Position numbers and translations under genes: made by a program. Of a stretch of DNA of 64,000 bases, positions 13,450 through 25,270 are shown in pieces. Origin of the DNA: Anarhynchus alexandrinus (taxonomy: Eukaryota; Chordata; Aves; Charadriiformes; Charadriidae); NCBI GenBank assembly GCA_008711295.1, contig VUYV01000226.1, forward strand, positions 902,533 to 966,532, given 5' to 3'. The stretch's first letter is position 1. Every line of letters starts with the position of its first letter. The notes under the pieces are model-generated. The model worked only from the letters and a program-made list of their open reading frames with translations, had not been told where the DNA came from and ran no database searches.

Positions 13450-15010
13450 GCTTTGGGGAAGGGGACTGCCTCCCATCCTGCCATTTGTCGGTAACAGGGT
13501 AGGGTATGTTTCAAGTGAAAGCTCTGCATTCCTTTGAGAAACCACCATGTTTCTGTTGGTCCCAACCCCAGCTCCTCCTTGAACCCCTTCCAGCTGAGGA
13601 TTCGTCAAAGAGCATTCCTGAGACAGAGGGTTCGTGGGAAGAATGTTTATGCCTGAAGTGTTCAAAATGTATCACCCATGCTGGTGGCATACCGGGTATC
13701 ACTGCCTAGTACCCACTGGCCAGCGCTGCCGTTTCATTGCCAGCATTCATTGCCAACTGTAGTTGCTTATATGAAAATGCAGAGTTCTCTGATGGAAGTA
13801 AATTTTTAAAACTTCCTGGTGTACTAATTTAAACTGTGTGGAACTAGTGTAGCTTGTGCTGATCAAAACCACTGGAAAAATACTTTCTGACTTATTTTGT
13901 AGGGCTGGCCTGTCTCATATTTTTCTTCCTGAAGATAAAGGACTATTCAAGTTATTTTTTTCTACATTCAACAAGTAGGCTTTTGCAATTGAGAATTCAG
14001 GTTTAGTTACAAGCCGTGTTGGGCTGTATAGCTGTGATTTAATCTCTTTTAATGCTTGGAACTTCATTTAATAACGTATTCTCTTGACTTCCTCTGTTAT
14101 TCTTTTATCAGCAATGAGTCATGTGTAGAAAGCCTTTCCAATAGATTTCAAAATACAAGAATAGTGTGCTGAAAATGCCAGGTGAAGGGCTGTGTATTAA
14201 AGATCATCTACAAAACCTTCCCGATTTAGGTAGCTGGCATGATTGTATTAAAAGCTTAGTTCACAGCAAAAACTTTAAGAGAAAATAACTCCTAGGATTG
14301 AAAAGTAAACGTTATGAACTCAAATACTGGGTTATTGGGGCAGTAGGGTAGACTTACTAGTGATGTGCAAAGTAGCACGTATCAACAAACATTCTGGAAT
14401 AGGGATTGTTTTGTATAATTTCCATATTTTTCACTATTGTTTTTGGACCTGGTAAGATTAGGTACACTAGCTGTTGTAGGGGATTTAGGTGCTGCTATAT
14501 AGTTTGAACTCAATGGGAGGTAGTTGTAAAAAGCCAACTTGTTTACTGAATTTGCTACCATGCTCCTATGATAATTGCTCCTACCAGCCGAAGCAAGATT
14601 AGCTATCCTAGTTGCTCAGTGCATGGAGAACAAGGGACAGTTGCACCCCTAAAATATTTATGTTCTACATGGAGAAGCCAAGACAAAGCAATTTCCCACA
14701 AACAGATAACCGAGATGCAATGTTTTAACCAATGCACATCCAAAGTCATGCTGAGCACCTGCAGCGAAACTGGCAAAAGAACATCTCTCTGCTGATTCCT
14801 AGTCTGTTGCCTTAGCTTAGCTCTATATTATTCATTGGGTAATGTAGCAAAAAGTTTAGTATCATCTAACGTCCAATATTTTTTATTTGCATTTTAAAGC
14901 ATATTTGGGCAACTGCCCATGAAGTTTTCATCAGAATGTATGGTGAGGTGGAATGGGCTGGAAACAGGCTGGGCTGAGAACTACTCTGTTTTCTTCATGG
15001 CTCTGACCCA
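13450..15010. other. Unique noncoding stretch, no gene seen
   Basis: No recognisable gene. A good-looking acceptor ('TTATTCTTTTATCAG') at 14,111 and a CAG|GTGAAG donor at 14,181 bracket 70 bases, but every frame contains a stop, so a coding exon is excluded there. Confidence 0.55.
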
Positions 15011-15011
15011 A

Positions 15012-15089
15012 ACTGGTACTAAGCTTCTCTCAGCCCCCAGTGGACCCAACCTTTAGAGACTGGTACTAAGCTTCTCAGCCCCCAGTGGA
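15012..15089. repeat. Short local direct duplication
   Basis: Positions 15,012-15,044 (33 bases) are repeated at 15,059-15,089 (31 bases), offset by 47 bases. Both copies begin 'ACTGGTACTAAGCTTCTC' and end 'CAGCCCCCAGTGGA'. The second copy lacks one TC/CT dinucleotide and is otherwise identical. The near identity implies a recent event, or slippage during assembly. Confidence 0.9.
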
Positions 15090-18000
15090 TCATGTTGCTT
15101 GCTGTAGAGGCACTCAGTAGCCGTGTTACAAGCCACGTCCATCAACTTTTATTGCATGTGTGCCCAAATTGTGGGTATCGCCTATCATGTGATGAATTGC
15201 TCAGGTCATGAAAAGAAATTTAAAACAGTAAGAAGTAAAAATGTGAAGAAAGTAGCAATGTTATTGGAAAACAGCTAGAAGACAGGGTGATACCGGGTAC
15301 GTTTATTTGTATCTGAATTTTCTTGCTATGTGCAAAGGCACTTCCTCTGAAAGATTGTAACTTTTAGCCTATATCAGTGGAGGGGTACTAAATCAGATAT
15401 GTTTTCTCTGCCACCGGACAGCTTGGTGTATTAAATGTTCCCAGTTGTTTGCTGAGCCACAAAACAATATGAAAACTTTTCCAGACTGATCCCTAAGTGG
15501 CCTTCCTTACAGCATACCCTGTTGCCATGAAGTTTCTTTCTCTCAGGCGGTTGTTGACTGCGTTGTCGCTTATGTGGTCATTGGCCCACCAGGACTGACA
15601 TGAAGAAACCTACAGCTGCTCAAGTGCTGAAAAACGATTGGAGCAGCTGTTTGAGCTGACCATGATTCAGCCTTGGGGAGTTCTGCTTTTACAAGCACTT
15701 GAGTGCATAAACAGGCAAGTGTGTTTGGGAACATTTCTATTTCTTGTTCACGAGCCATTACACTTGTTCCTTAAAGGTTATGGGGAGCACAAGCAACAGC
15801 AGGCAACGTGGGTGAACAGCCTGCCTCAACAAGTTGTCCATCATAATATTACCAAATAACTCACTAGATACCCACAGCTTTGAAACTCATTGACAGAAAT
15901 TGAGATCACTCAGAAAACTTATGAAAAGTATTCTTGGATTGTAAGAGAATGGTGCTAAATAATACTAGGTGAGCACTTACAAAGTCACTTAGCAACCATT
16001 AGAATACATATGTTGCTGGGTGTTACTTGAATTGAAGCAGTGAGTTAAACATTCTATAGCCTTTCACAACTTGCGGTGGAATCAGCACTGAGCAAAACTG
16101 ATGCTTACATAGCAAGAAGTTAAATGTGAATTGAATTAAGTTGAATAGATCTAAAACCTAAGAAAAATAGAAACTAATTTAATGCTTATTTTTTACATAT
16201 ATATTGAATTAAATACATATATCTGAATCAGGCAAGTTCTTTAGAAAATGAACTATCTTGAGAATTCCAAGTGCATTGATTTAGGCAATTTTATGGAATG
16301 GCCACACATTGAGATTTGGCAAAAGACCTAAACCATTTTATTGCCTACAAAGAACTGCTTATTGCAAGCAGACTTGGAACATAACAAAGTTCCTTTCTAA
16401 TAGGAAGATGTTTTTGAGTTGTGTCCTCACAGACTGATGTGAATTATTTACAGAGTCAATAGAGGTTCTCTATATAAGGGCCTCCATTAGGTAATAGGAC
16501 TTGATCCAGCTTAAAAATAAAACAGTATTCAGTTTCTATAATGATAATTTGTATGTGTGGTTTCTAAGTATTTACAGAAAATTCTATGATGTGTAAATCA
16601 GTGCTTTTTAATTGATCAAATTGCTCACATTCTATTAATAATCACTTTTACAGCTTTTCTGTGTGGCAGAATTAATAGCAGTGAAGCATAAGTTGTTCCT
16701 CCAAATAATAGTATTTGTGTCAATAATGCTAGACGATGCTAGCAGTACATTCATGCGGGATAAAGGATTTCAAGTAATTCAGGTAACTGATTATAAGATG
16801 GAGTGGGAGTGTGAAATTTCATTGTTAGCTTTTAACAATGAGAACAGAACTTTTATTATGCAATGCTAATAATACCCTGGTATTGAAACTAAAGGGCATG
16901 ACTCTCTGCAAGTTACTTTCTTAATAGACACAAGATTAGACTGCTGTTCAAAGCATTGTATCCTTGACTTGAGCATTGAATTAGTTGTTGATGGAAATTT
17001 AGGTTCCAGCTCAGCAAAATGCTTAAAGCTGTCCGAAGGCTATAGTTCTACCTGACTCAAAACTAAAACAACATGCTAATCCAAATCTACCCACTGTTTT
17101 GAGGGTGCGGTTTGTCAACTTTGCTGATCTAATGGTTACCTGCCACCAAAAGAAAGGTAATACCACTCCCCCCCCTACACTCGCCTATAGGTTCCTACCC
17201 TCTTCCACCTTTGTTTCAGATTTATTAGTTCTGTGGTTACACAATGAGTTGATTCAGATCAGGTGGAAAATAAGGGATGCAAGGAAGGCAGTTGAGAGTG
17301 AATGAGGGAGAGAGAAGGACCATGTTTTCTGGCTGCAGTTAGGTCTTGTATCAGGTGAGCTATGTCAAAGCACACCCTAACCTACAACATGGCCCTGCCA
17401 GCAGTTGTGTTGGTACAACTGGGGGAAAGCATAGGCAAGAACAAATAATTTGGAAAAGGGAAAGGATGGACAGTGGCTCCTTAAGCTGACATTATTGCCA
17501 GAAAAAGTGATTGTGCAAGTGCAGTCTAGTAAAGATCTTGTGAGGAGCTTGTAGAAGCTAATGGGTTATACAGGCACTTAAAGACCCGCCTGGGTTAGGT
17601 TCACTCTTTAAGGTTGCCTGAGGGATGTGTAATATCTTAGGAAATAACAGTTTAGGCAATGTTGTGTATAACTGAAGTGGCTGATGCGAATTTGCCATTC
17701 TAGCGGCTGCTCAGTGTGGGGATTTATTTGGGAACAACTGTTGTCTTAAACTCATGCAGTTAACACAGCTGTTAGTTATAGAGGAAATTCTAAGTTATTC
17801 TAACCATGGCATGAATTGTTTTTTGATCATCCCTGCCTATATCATTCTGCTATGTTATTCTACTGGTATTGAAAAGGCTTTATTTAGATTATGGAGATGA
17901 ACCTTTTGGAGTATTACAGAGGTTTCTTAAGGCTCCTTTAGTGACGACATATTAAAGCACATCTTAATTTATCAGCAAAATCCCATGGAAAAGCAAGATA

Positions 18001-18520
18001 TATATGATCGTTGGCCATGTAATACGAACCTGCAGGCCCTTTTTAGGTGAATAGACCATTACATGCCAACATTTGCTGTAAGTCATATTTTTGGATTCAA
18101 AGCTTTTTGATTTAAATTATTTTAGATTCATGTCAGTCACTGTGCCAGAGCAAAAAAAATAAATTATCATTTGTTAAAGTGAGTGGCATCGTTCCTCTTC
18201 TCAGTAATTAACTAGTAAATGATATTTGGGTTTGAAAAAATTCTGAAAAATATTTGGCATAATGGTCTCTCTGGCAGCCTTCTATCTTTTTTATTTTATT
18301 ACTGTTTAAAGCCACATGTTTGATAAGCAGCCCTGTTTTGTGTAGCAGAACATACACCCAGAGCTGAGAAACTCGATTCAATAAAGTTAGCGAATGCATC
18401 TCCACTGGGAGCCCCAGGGAAGGGGGTCACAAGGGTGCCACACTTAGTTTTATTGATTATAGCAGTGTGTAAGCGGAAACATCCATCCAGTGCTATTCTG
18501 TTCTGAGACAGAGAGTCACC
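15090..18520. other. Unique noncoding stretch, no gene seen
   Basis: AT-rich unique sequence with only short, featureless open frames. A run of eight C residues lies near 17,168. No repeat family or RNA gene is recognised. Confidence 0.55.
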
Positions 18521-18521
18521 C

Positions 18522-18555
18522 TGTGTTAGGTCCAGGATATACTGGACCTAGTGTA
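18522..18555 (+). other. Compact inverted repeat (hairpin potential)
   Basis: The arms TAGGTCCAG (18,527-18,535) and CTGGACCTA (18,542-18,550) are perfect complements around a six-base loop, GATATA. As plus-strand RNA the stem would extend outward through four G-U pairs and one U-A pair, to about 14 pairs. This is shorter than a microRNA precursor, and I see no continuation long enough for one. Confidence 0.6.
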
Positions 18556-18954
18556 TGTGGGCTCTGCTAATGGTGTATTTATGCACAGTAAATATAGCTT
18601 GTTCCTGCGTACTGGACAGATTGTGCTTGGAGATCTGTGCCTGCAGAGCATGTGCCTATGCTGCATGTTTGATCTGAAAGTGCATATGGGATTTTGTGTG
18701 TGTCCGTCCACTGGACATTTTTGAGTCTTAGAAGTGAAGTGGGAAAATATTTCTATACTCAGGATGTCAGGTCCGTGGGGAGAAAAAAATATGGTCAAGA
18801 AAGCCTGCAAAGTAGGGTACTTTTATGTAAGTGTCAAAAGCCCATTGCGTTGCACATTATAATCTTCAGTTTGTCCAAGGACTTCATTGGCATTTACTTT
18901 CACTGCCTTATTTACAATAAGATATGTTAAGTAGCAGTGAGTTTTCAACACAAG

Positions 18955-19115
18955 CCTGATCTGGTGTAAATTACACAGATTTTGTGGAAGACTGTGTAAC
19001 GTTTCTGAACTACAGCTTTTTGGAAGCGACTGTCCGTTGTGCTCTCTGTCACTTTAGCTGCTGCAGCATCTGCATCAGTGGAACTGCACCATCTCATACC
19101 AGCAGAAAATGTGAT
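18955..19115 (+). repeat. Probable ancient amniote interspersed repeat
   Basis: The left part carries 'CCTGATCTGGTGTAAATT'. The right part near 19,077-19,115 carries 'TCAGTGGAACTGCACC' followed by an 'ACCAGCAGAAAATGTG' block. Together these resemble the widespread sauropsid repeat in which 'GGTGTAAATT' and 'TCAATGGAGCTACACC...ACACCAGCTGAGGATCTGG' words face each other. I cannot name the family with certainty. A related and clearer copy lies at 46,317. Confidence 0.33.
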
Positions 19116-20080
19116 TGTTTTTAATATGTGATTGCTGTTATATAGTAGTTGTTTGTTTTGACAGATCTTGTTTTATTTTCCTGTCTACCAAATATTCAAA
19201 AATTTGTACTTTACTACAAACTGGTGATATAGAACGCTTCATTTCAGTAACCAGACATTAAGTGGTTCAGAAATTAAACTCAGACCATAAATTTTTATTT
19301 TAGCTTGTTTTGGTGTTCTCTAATTGAAAAAAATGTGTAATCAAAGCTTTTTCTTCCTTTGCAACTTATTCTTCATAAGCCTTTGAGTCAGAGTTCTAAA
19401 TATTTGCAGTATTCTATTTTGACTTTGGTCCTGTAATGGTAGTTTCCAAATTGCCTGCCTCTCTTCACAAACAGTATTGTAATCTTGTAAGAAATCTCAG
19501 TCTGGTGAATACCTTTTATTTCTTGGCTCTGAATACACCAGAATTTATGCAATAAACTGCAAGACATTTTTGGTTAGTCACTATTAAAAGAAATTGAGAC
19601 CTGTTGAACAGTTTATTGGGGAAAACAAACATAGCTGTGAATATATTCATATTGCCAAACCGTAACATAGAGCCCCAAAAATCTCAAAACATTTTTAGAA
19701 GTCAGACAGTCAGAGTTATGAGCAATTAAATAATAATAATAACAACAAAAAAAATGCAGAATATAATGGAAAAAGCCAGTGACTCATAAAAAAAGGGCAT
19801 GGGTGCTTTTTAGGTCAAATTATACCTCTGGACTGCTATGCTGAAAAGAATATTACACAAAGTGTTTTCCCTTTCCCGGTCCCCCCAACATGCACACAGG
19901 ACAGAACAAAGTTGCTAGAAAAGTTTTTATTTGCTGTAATTAACTGAGAAATTCACCAATGCTCTTGTGAATGCCTGCTGGTTAACAGCAGTTGTCTGGA
20001 GTTCTGTTTACTCCCATTATGAGCTTTGTTGGGGAAGGTTAAATTTGTTTTGAACAGCAGCAACTTTTTCTTTGTGTTTC
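19116..20080. other. Unique noncoding stretch with a short simple repeat
   Basis: No gene seen. A short TAA-rich tract followed by an A-rich tract lies at about 19,727-19,755. Confidence 0.55.
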
Positions 20081-20086
20081 TTGCAG

Positions 20087-20148
20087 CTTATGGGAATGGT
20101 ATTGAATTGCTCAGTACTTTTTTCAAATCTGGGGCTACAATTGTGCAG
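20087..20148 (+). other. Candidate internal exon (strong splice sites, open frame)
   Basis: A pyrimidine-rich acceptor ('CTTTTTCTTTGTGTTTCTTGCAG' split at 20,086) and a CAG|GTTAGT donor at 20,148 bracket 62 bases. Two of three frames are open. One, entered after two bases, reads YGNGIELLSTFFKSGATIVQ and ends exactly on a codon boundary; the other ends with two bases of a split codon. The composition looks protein-like, but I do not recognise the sequence. No neighbouring exon of compatible phase was found, so a chance decoy is quite possible. Confidence 0.22.
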
Positions 20149-23100
20149 GTTAGTAGGAGAGCTCCAGATGAAATTTCTTTCCATATGTGAAGCATTAGGG
20201 TTTTAAAACCACAGGTGGAGTCAGTGACCAGGTTCTCAGCTGGGCTAGAATAATCATATTTTGCGTGAAAAGTGTATGGCTGACACAGTGTGAGCACTTT
20301 CTGGGCTGACTTCTGAAGGTCTGGTCTTAAAAGGCTGTATCCTCAACAGTTTTTCACTGCTGTTTTCTTAACCAGCATTAGATTCTACAGCTACCACGGT
20401 CTACTTTTTTGTTGTACCCACTTTTCTTGCTGCCACATTTATTTTGTGAAATATGATGAAAATGCTCTGTGATCTTTCTCTAGGGATAACTTGGTGGATA
20501 AAACCAAAAGAAAACAAACAAACAAAAAGCCCATAAGCTCTCTTGGTGGATCCAATAATGTGTCATTTCTGGTATTTTACTATTTTTACAAATCAGCCTC
20601 TTTGATTTGATGAAAAAATCCCGGAGGTGTCAGGGTTGGCACATTAGGTAAAAACTTGCCTTAAAATAGGATTCAAACACCCCATTCATGTTCATCTGTA
20701 GTAAAAAGTTGTCTGTGTCTAATTTATGAGCTGTTGTAAATACCTACACATAAGCATATGCACATGAGAATACACATAGCTGATCCTAAGACTGATGTAA
20801 TTGATGAGAGGACAGTGCCAAACCCAGCTAGGGAAAGGGATATGTTCAGTAAAAAGCAAATGAACTGTTTGCATACAATGCCTGGGCAGCATACAGGGAG
20901 GGTTGTGAACAGCTGATGTTATGTGAAGGTGGGTATAGCAGAGCAGCTAGTGTGACAAAGCAGGAGATGCTGCTCAGGAAAGTTGAAATCAAGGTAAAGC
21001 TGGTAGGAAGCATTGCACATTAGAGCTCCAATCATCTGTAATGAAGCTTGGGGATACGTAGATAAACTTGGTGATATTTGTCTGTGCAGGGGGGCACAAG
21101 AGAAGATAATTGATAGTACAGAGAGGCATTTATAAGGCATGGACACAGAGCAAAAATCAGTGGCTGAGAAAGCCAAGAGTTCAGCTCTGGCTGAATTCAG
21201 GCTGAGGTGAGCACAGGAAGGGAGAACTGCCTTATGAAAGGAAGCAGAAAGAGTATGGCTTAGTTAGCTTAAGAGAATGAAGGCACAGAGGGGCTGTGGT
21301 TGCTCTCTAAATACCTTGCCATAGAGGGAGAAGAGTTAAGTGGCAAAGATTGTTGGCAAAGGCATATAAGTGGGTGTAAACTGAATAGTGGTAAATTTAG
21401 TCTGGGAGTTAGATATCAGTCCATTGGAGAACTGAACTGCTGGAAACTATATTGGTTTCATATGAACCATTTTAAGCATGAATAAAGAGTAGACCTTTAT
21501 TCTCAGGAGTTTGGTTTCTGTGTCCTAGAAGGAATATTGACATCTAAAAGAGACCAGCTGCATTATAAGGTTGGATGTAGGACAGCAGAGATTTCTAAGT
21601 TACTCTGGTGGAACTGAAATCCTGATCTCATCCGGTCCCCTGGTTTCACGTGCAGGGAAAGGTTAGATCCTGGGTAGGGAGGAGGGATGTAAGGCAACAC
21701 CCACCAGGATCTCACTGGCCGTTGCCACAGAGCCTTATAGGAGGTCTAATAACCAAGAAATCTTGACAGGAAGACTCTTAGCACCAGCTCTACTGTGCTT
21801 GGGTTTATTCTCTGTTTATTACTAGTTCAGCAACTCCGTGTACTTAATTGGCCCCCATGGTCTTTGATTTTTCCCTTGCTCAAAGGACAATAAAGCTTAA
21901 CATTTCTGCAGATTCTTGCGCTGCAAGAAATCTATAGTTGCTCCTATCTAGTGTTTCCTGTCCCAGCAAGGGCCCCTAAATCTCACCCTTTGCTGCCAAC
22001 CCTTGCCCTGTGCTGCTAGAAGAGAAATCATTGAAAAAGATGCATTTCCCCTTCTTTCCCCTTAGCACATATTTACTTCCTATGGGAACTGCTGACTGTA
22101 GATCACAAATAGCTGGTTAAAATGATCAATGGCTTCCCTCATTGAAATGAAAATCTAGTTATAGGATGAAGTATGTTTTTGTTAGATTTACTATGGTGAT
22201 AACCCACAGAAATGTTTAAGAGATGGTTGCACCAATTCATTTTCCTTTATAGCACAACCTTGTGGAAGTTGACAGTTACCATGGTTTCACGTTGCTCAAC
22301 ATTAGTTCCCCTGGAAAAAAACAACCAACTTGTCTTGTTTTTTCATAGTGAATGAGATATTGTTGTATAAATTTAAATTCCTTTATCTGCTTGGATTTCA
22401 AGGGAATTTCAATAAAAGCATTGAAAAAAGGGAAGGAAGAAAACATGTCAGTTTGCAGAAACAAACTAACTTGGAGGTCACTGAAAAATCTGAACTTCAA
22501 TAAATTTCTTAGAGCAGCACAGATGTGTTTACAATGACAGGGCTTCTCCACCCGCCAGCTCTCAGGTGAATCTCACTGCTTAAAATGGCTTCTGCCAGAG
22601 GTATGATGAAAGAAGGTAAATCAGTGCTGAGACAAATTACTCAATTGAAAAGACTTCATTGTGTTTGATGTCTTTATTGGAAATTTTTCCCAGGAGGAAA
22701 TAGCTGTTCTGTCATACAGAAAAAATTATTATTTATACAGTTTAAATGAGAGGGGAAAAAACAAACAAGAGGAATGATGAAGGAAACGCTATTTTATTGC
22801 ATTGTAATTGCACCGCATGGTTTGATAACATTATACCCCTTGTGTTTGTTGTGCTGGGTTGGGAGCCTAGCGCCTTTTCTTTCATAGATACCTGTGGGTG
22901 TTCTCAGCTTCTTGAGCCTGTCACTCACCTGCTGCTGAGCGCACTGTTGCCCAGATCGTTTGACAGCAGCAAGGGCCTTTGCTTAACGTGGAGGAGAGGG
23001 AATGGAGGCATTAACGGTCTAGATGTATATAATTTATATACTTCACCAGATCTGACGAAATGTGTTTCTGCTGATCCTTTCCCTGGGGGCTCCCTGTGTG

Positions 23101-23990
23101 TGTGCGCGCAAAGATCTGATGAGGTCAGTCAGTCACCATGAAGCCACGGGGACAGGAAGACCCACCGTCCAGTATTGCTTTTTTCCATTTCTGTCTTTTT
23201 CCCAGTAGACATTTCTGTCTGTGTAGATCTCAGGGCTGTGCATCAAGAGGCCTTAAGCGAATAAATAGTTTTTACCACCAATTAGAATTGATGCCTTCTA
23301 GTTGATGAACTGTTGTCAAAAGATGAATTGCACTACTGAGTCATGTTTGAAATGGTGATATAGATCTTTAGGCTGTTTTTAGGTTGATTAGATTTTGATC
23401 GTCATTAAGGTGTGATCTTTTCTATAAAAATTCTTTTTTCTGTGGAAAATTGGTATGTCCATTGTGTGATATATATTTTAAATATAACAGGGTCTGCGCA
23501 TTACATAGTTCAATGTTTCAGTGACATCAGGGGGACTTCTAATTATGAGAAGATATTTTAAGTCAGCCCTCTAATCTATTTATAGAGTTATTCTCTTGGG
23601 TTTTATGGTATGTCACCTTAATGTACTAATTACTGATTCAAATTAAAGAGCTACCTAAAGCACAATAGAAATTGTGATGCTCATGATACTTTTTTCTCTA
23701 GTTTTTTTTGAGAAGTTAGAGTTACAGGGATTTATGGAAGCTGATGAAACCAGTACATCTTGATACAGATCTGTTAAGCATCAGTTGATTCATTATTATA
23801 GTAAAAATCAGCATTATTATTAGCAAACATACCCACAAATACTTGTGTGTTATAATGACTAGCTGTGTTTGTTGGGAGATGGTGCATATTTGATAGCGCT
23901 GCACAGGAGCAGGCTGGAGCTTTGTTCCATTTGCAGGTGAACCCTGATCTGGGTGAGAACAACTGTTGGGGTGTTTGGCTGACTTCTGCT
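20149..23990. other. Unique noncoding region, no firm gene
   Basis: No recognisable gene. The segment 22,780-23,170 is richer in GC and CpG than its surroundings. It contains a perfect minus-strand donor, CAG|GTGAGT, with its last exon base at 22,929. The sequence upstream of that donor on the minus strand is open in more than one frame, but only weak acceptors are visible. A 131-codon plus-strand frame (22,746-23,141) covers the same segment and has no recognisable domain. Confidence 0.45.
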
Positions 23991-23993
23991 TAC

Positions 23994-24134
23994 CATCTGC
24001 ATCGTGGGGCGCCATGGTCACGTAGCAGTTTTTGAGCCTGAAGCCAGACTTTTAGTAGAAGAGTGGAAATATCACTGAGAAAACAGTTCTTATTTTGATT
24101 TAGCCACTGGAATTGCTGTTGAAGGTTAAAAGTA
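23994..24134 (-). other. Candidate 5' exon with start codon (minus strand)
   Basis: On the minus strand a strong acceptor ('TTTTTTCTTTCTCACAG') opens a 141-base segment ending at the donor ATG|GTAAGC (last exon base 23,994). Inside, an ATG at 24,015-24,013 has a favourable initiation context, GTGACCATGG (A at -3, G at +4), and opens MAPHDAD before the donor, leaving one base of the next codon. If unspliced, the frame runs on to 23,722 as a 97-residue protein with a hydrophobic, membrane-like stretch near residues 58-80. I recognise neither product. The downstream candidate at 13,352-13,447 has an incompatible entry phase for direct joining. Confidence 0.2.
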
Positions 24135-24695
24135 CTGTGAGAAAGAAAAAACACAATACAGGTATAGCTGGCTTGTAAAATAAATCTGTAAGCTGCAAGT
24201 TAGAGAGCGTTCTTAATAGAACATGTACTGATACAGCTACAAAGTAAAATATGTTTCTGTGACCAAGTCTAAGTGCTGTTATTCAGGTTAGGTGTCTTTA
24301 CTACACTTTCCCCTTTGATGGTTACCAGAGCCTGCAGTTCTCTGCGAGGAGACCCGGCACTATCAGCCTGAGCAAGATTGAAACACAAGTGGTACCTGCT
24401 TACATGCTGCAAATACAATAGTATTCCTGAGCGTAACTAGTCTGAGAGGATTATTTCCCGAATACACTGTCCCACCTTGCAGCAATCTGTGGCTGAGGTA
24501 TTTCCTGGGTCTTTGGGCTGTAGCTCGTAGTGGCCTTTGGTACATTTGTGTGTTAAGAATTACTTACTCTTTTGGTCTCTAGGAGGTAGTAGTGGTGACA
24601 ATGTATGTGATATAACAAAGTATATTCCTGTTTTAACCCTGCTGTCTGATAGTTTAATGCCCTGTTCCTCCACGATCACCCCAAGACTGTAAAAA
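24135..24695. other. Unique noncoding stretch, no gene seen
   Basis: No recognisable gene, RNA or repeat between the minus-strand exon candidate and the old CR1 element. Confidence 0.55.
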
Positions 24696-24699
24696 AACA

Positions 24700-25270
24700 A
24701 ATTTCCTTCTTTTACAGGCTGTTCATGATTTTATTGACTTTAATCCTACCACTCAGAGCTATCTAGTTCCCACATGAAAGAACCTTGATGTATTTAGCCT
24801 GTCCTAGTATTCCAGCTAGCCCACATCTTTAATATACTGACTGCCATTTTTATACCTCTCTGCATTCTAGCTGTATCCTTTTTGAGGTGGGATAACTGGA
24901 ACTACACAGAGTCTTGAAGACACAGGCTTACTATGGCTTTGTAGTGGTAAAAAATTTTTTTATATGGGAAGAAATCGAACACTGTGTTTGCCCTTTCTGG
25001 CAATGGCTTAACACTGAGCTGACGTTCTTAAATTGCCTGTAATGATTCTCAGATCTGTTTCCTCAGTGGCGAATTGTGTGCCCCTCCCAGTATGTAGGCA
25101 TTTAGGACAGCTTTTCTCTGGCTACATTTGCTGATGTTGAACTTAATCCATCAGTTTTGTTGCCCAGTCACTTAATATCATGAAATCCTCCCCTTGACTC
25201 TTTTTGGTCAGCTGTGATTTTTCTCCACACTAATTTTGTATCATCGATAAATTCTGTTACTTCAGTGGAG
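24700..25270 (-). mobile_element. Ancient CR1/L3-like LINE fragment (antisense)
   Basis: Plus-strand reading follows, in order, landmarks of the reverse complement of CR1-group LINEs: 'TCCTTTTTGAGGTGGGATAA' with 'CTGGAACTACACAGAGT', then 'ACACTGAGCTGACGTTCTTA', 'TGTTGAACTTAATCCATCAG' with 'TTTTGTTGCCCAGTCACTTA', and 'TTTTGTATCATCGATAAATT'. These match the positions of '...GAGGTG.GGNGACCAGAACTG', 'TTGAACTTCAT', 'TTGCCCA' and 'TTTTGTATCATC.GC.AATTT' in CR1/L3 elements. Divergence is high with many small indels, and no open frame survives, so this is an old amniote-age copy. The left edge is uncertain. Confidence 0.72.

Noticed and set aside
14112..14181. Splice-bounded 70-base segment
   Set aside because: The acceptor looks good, but stops occur in all three frames, so it is not a coding exon; no other transcript evidence is visible.
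24587..24600. GGAGGTAGTAGTGG word resembling the let-7 5' end
   Set aside because: The match stops after the first bases and there is no opposite arm for a precursor hairpin.
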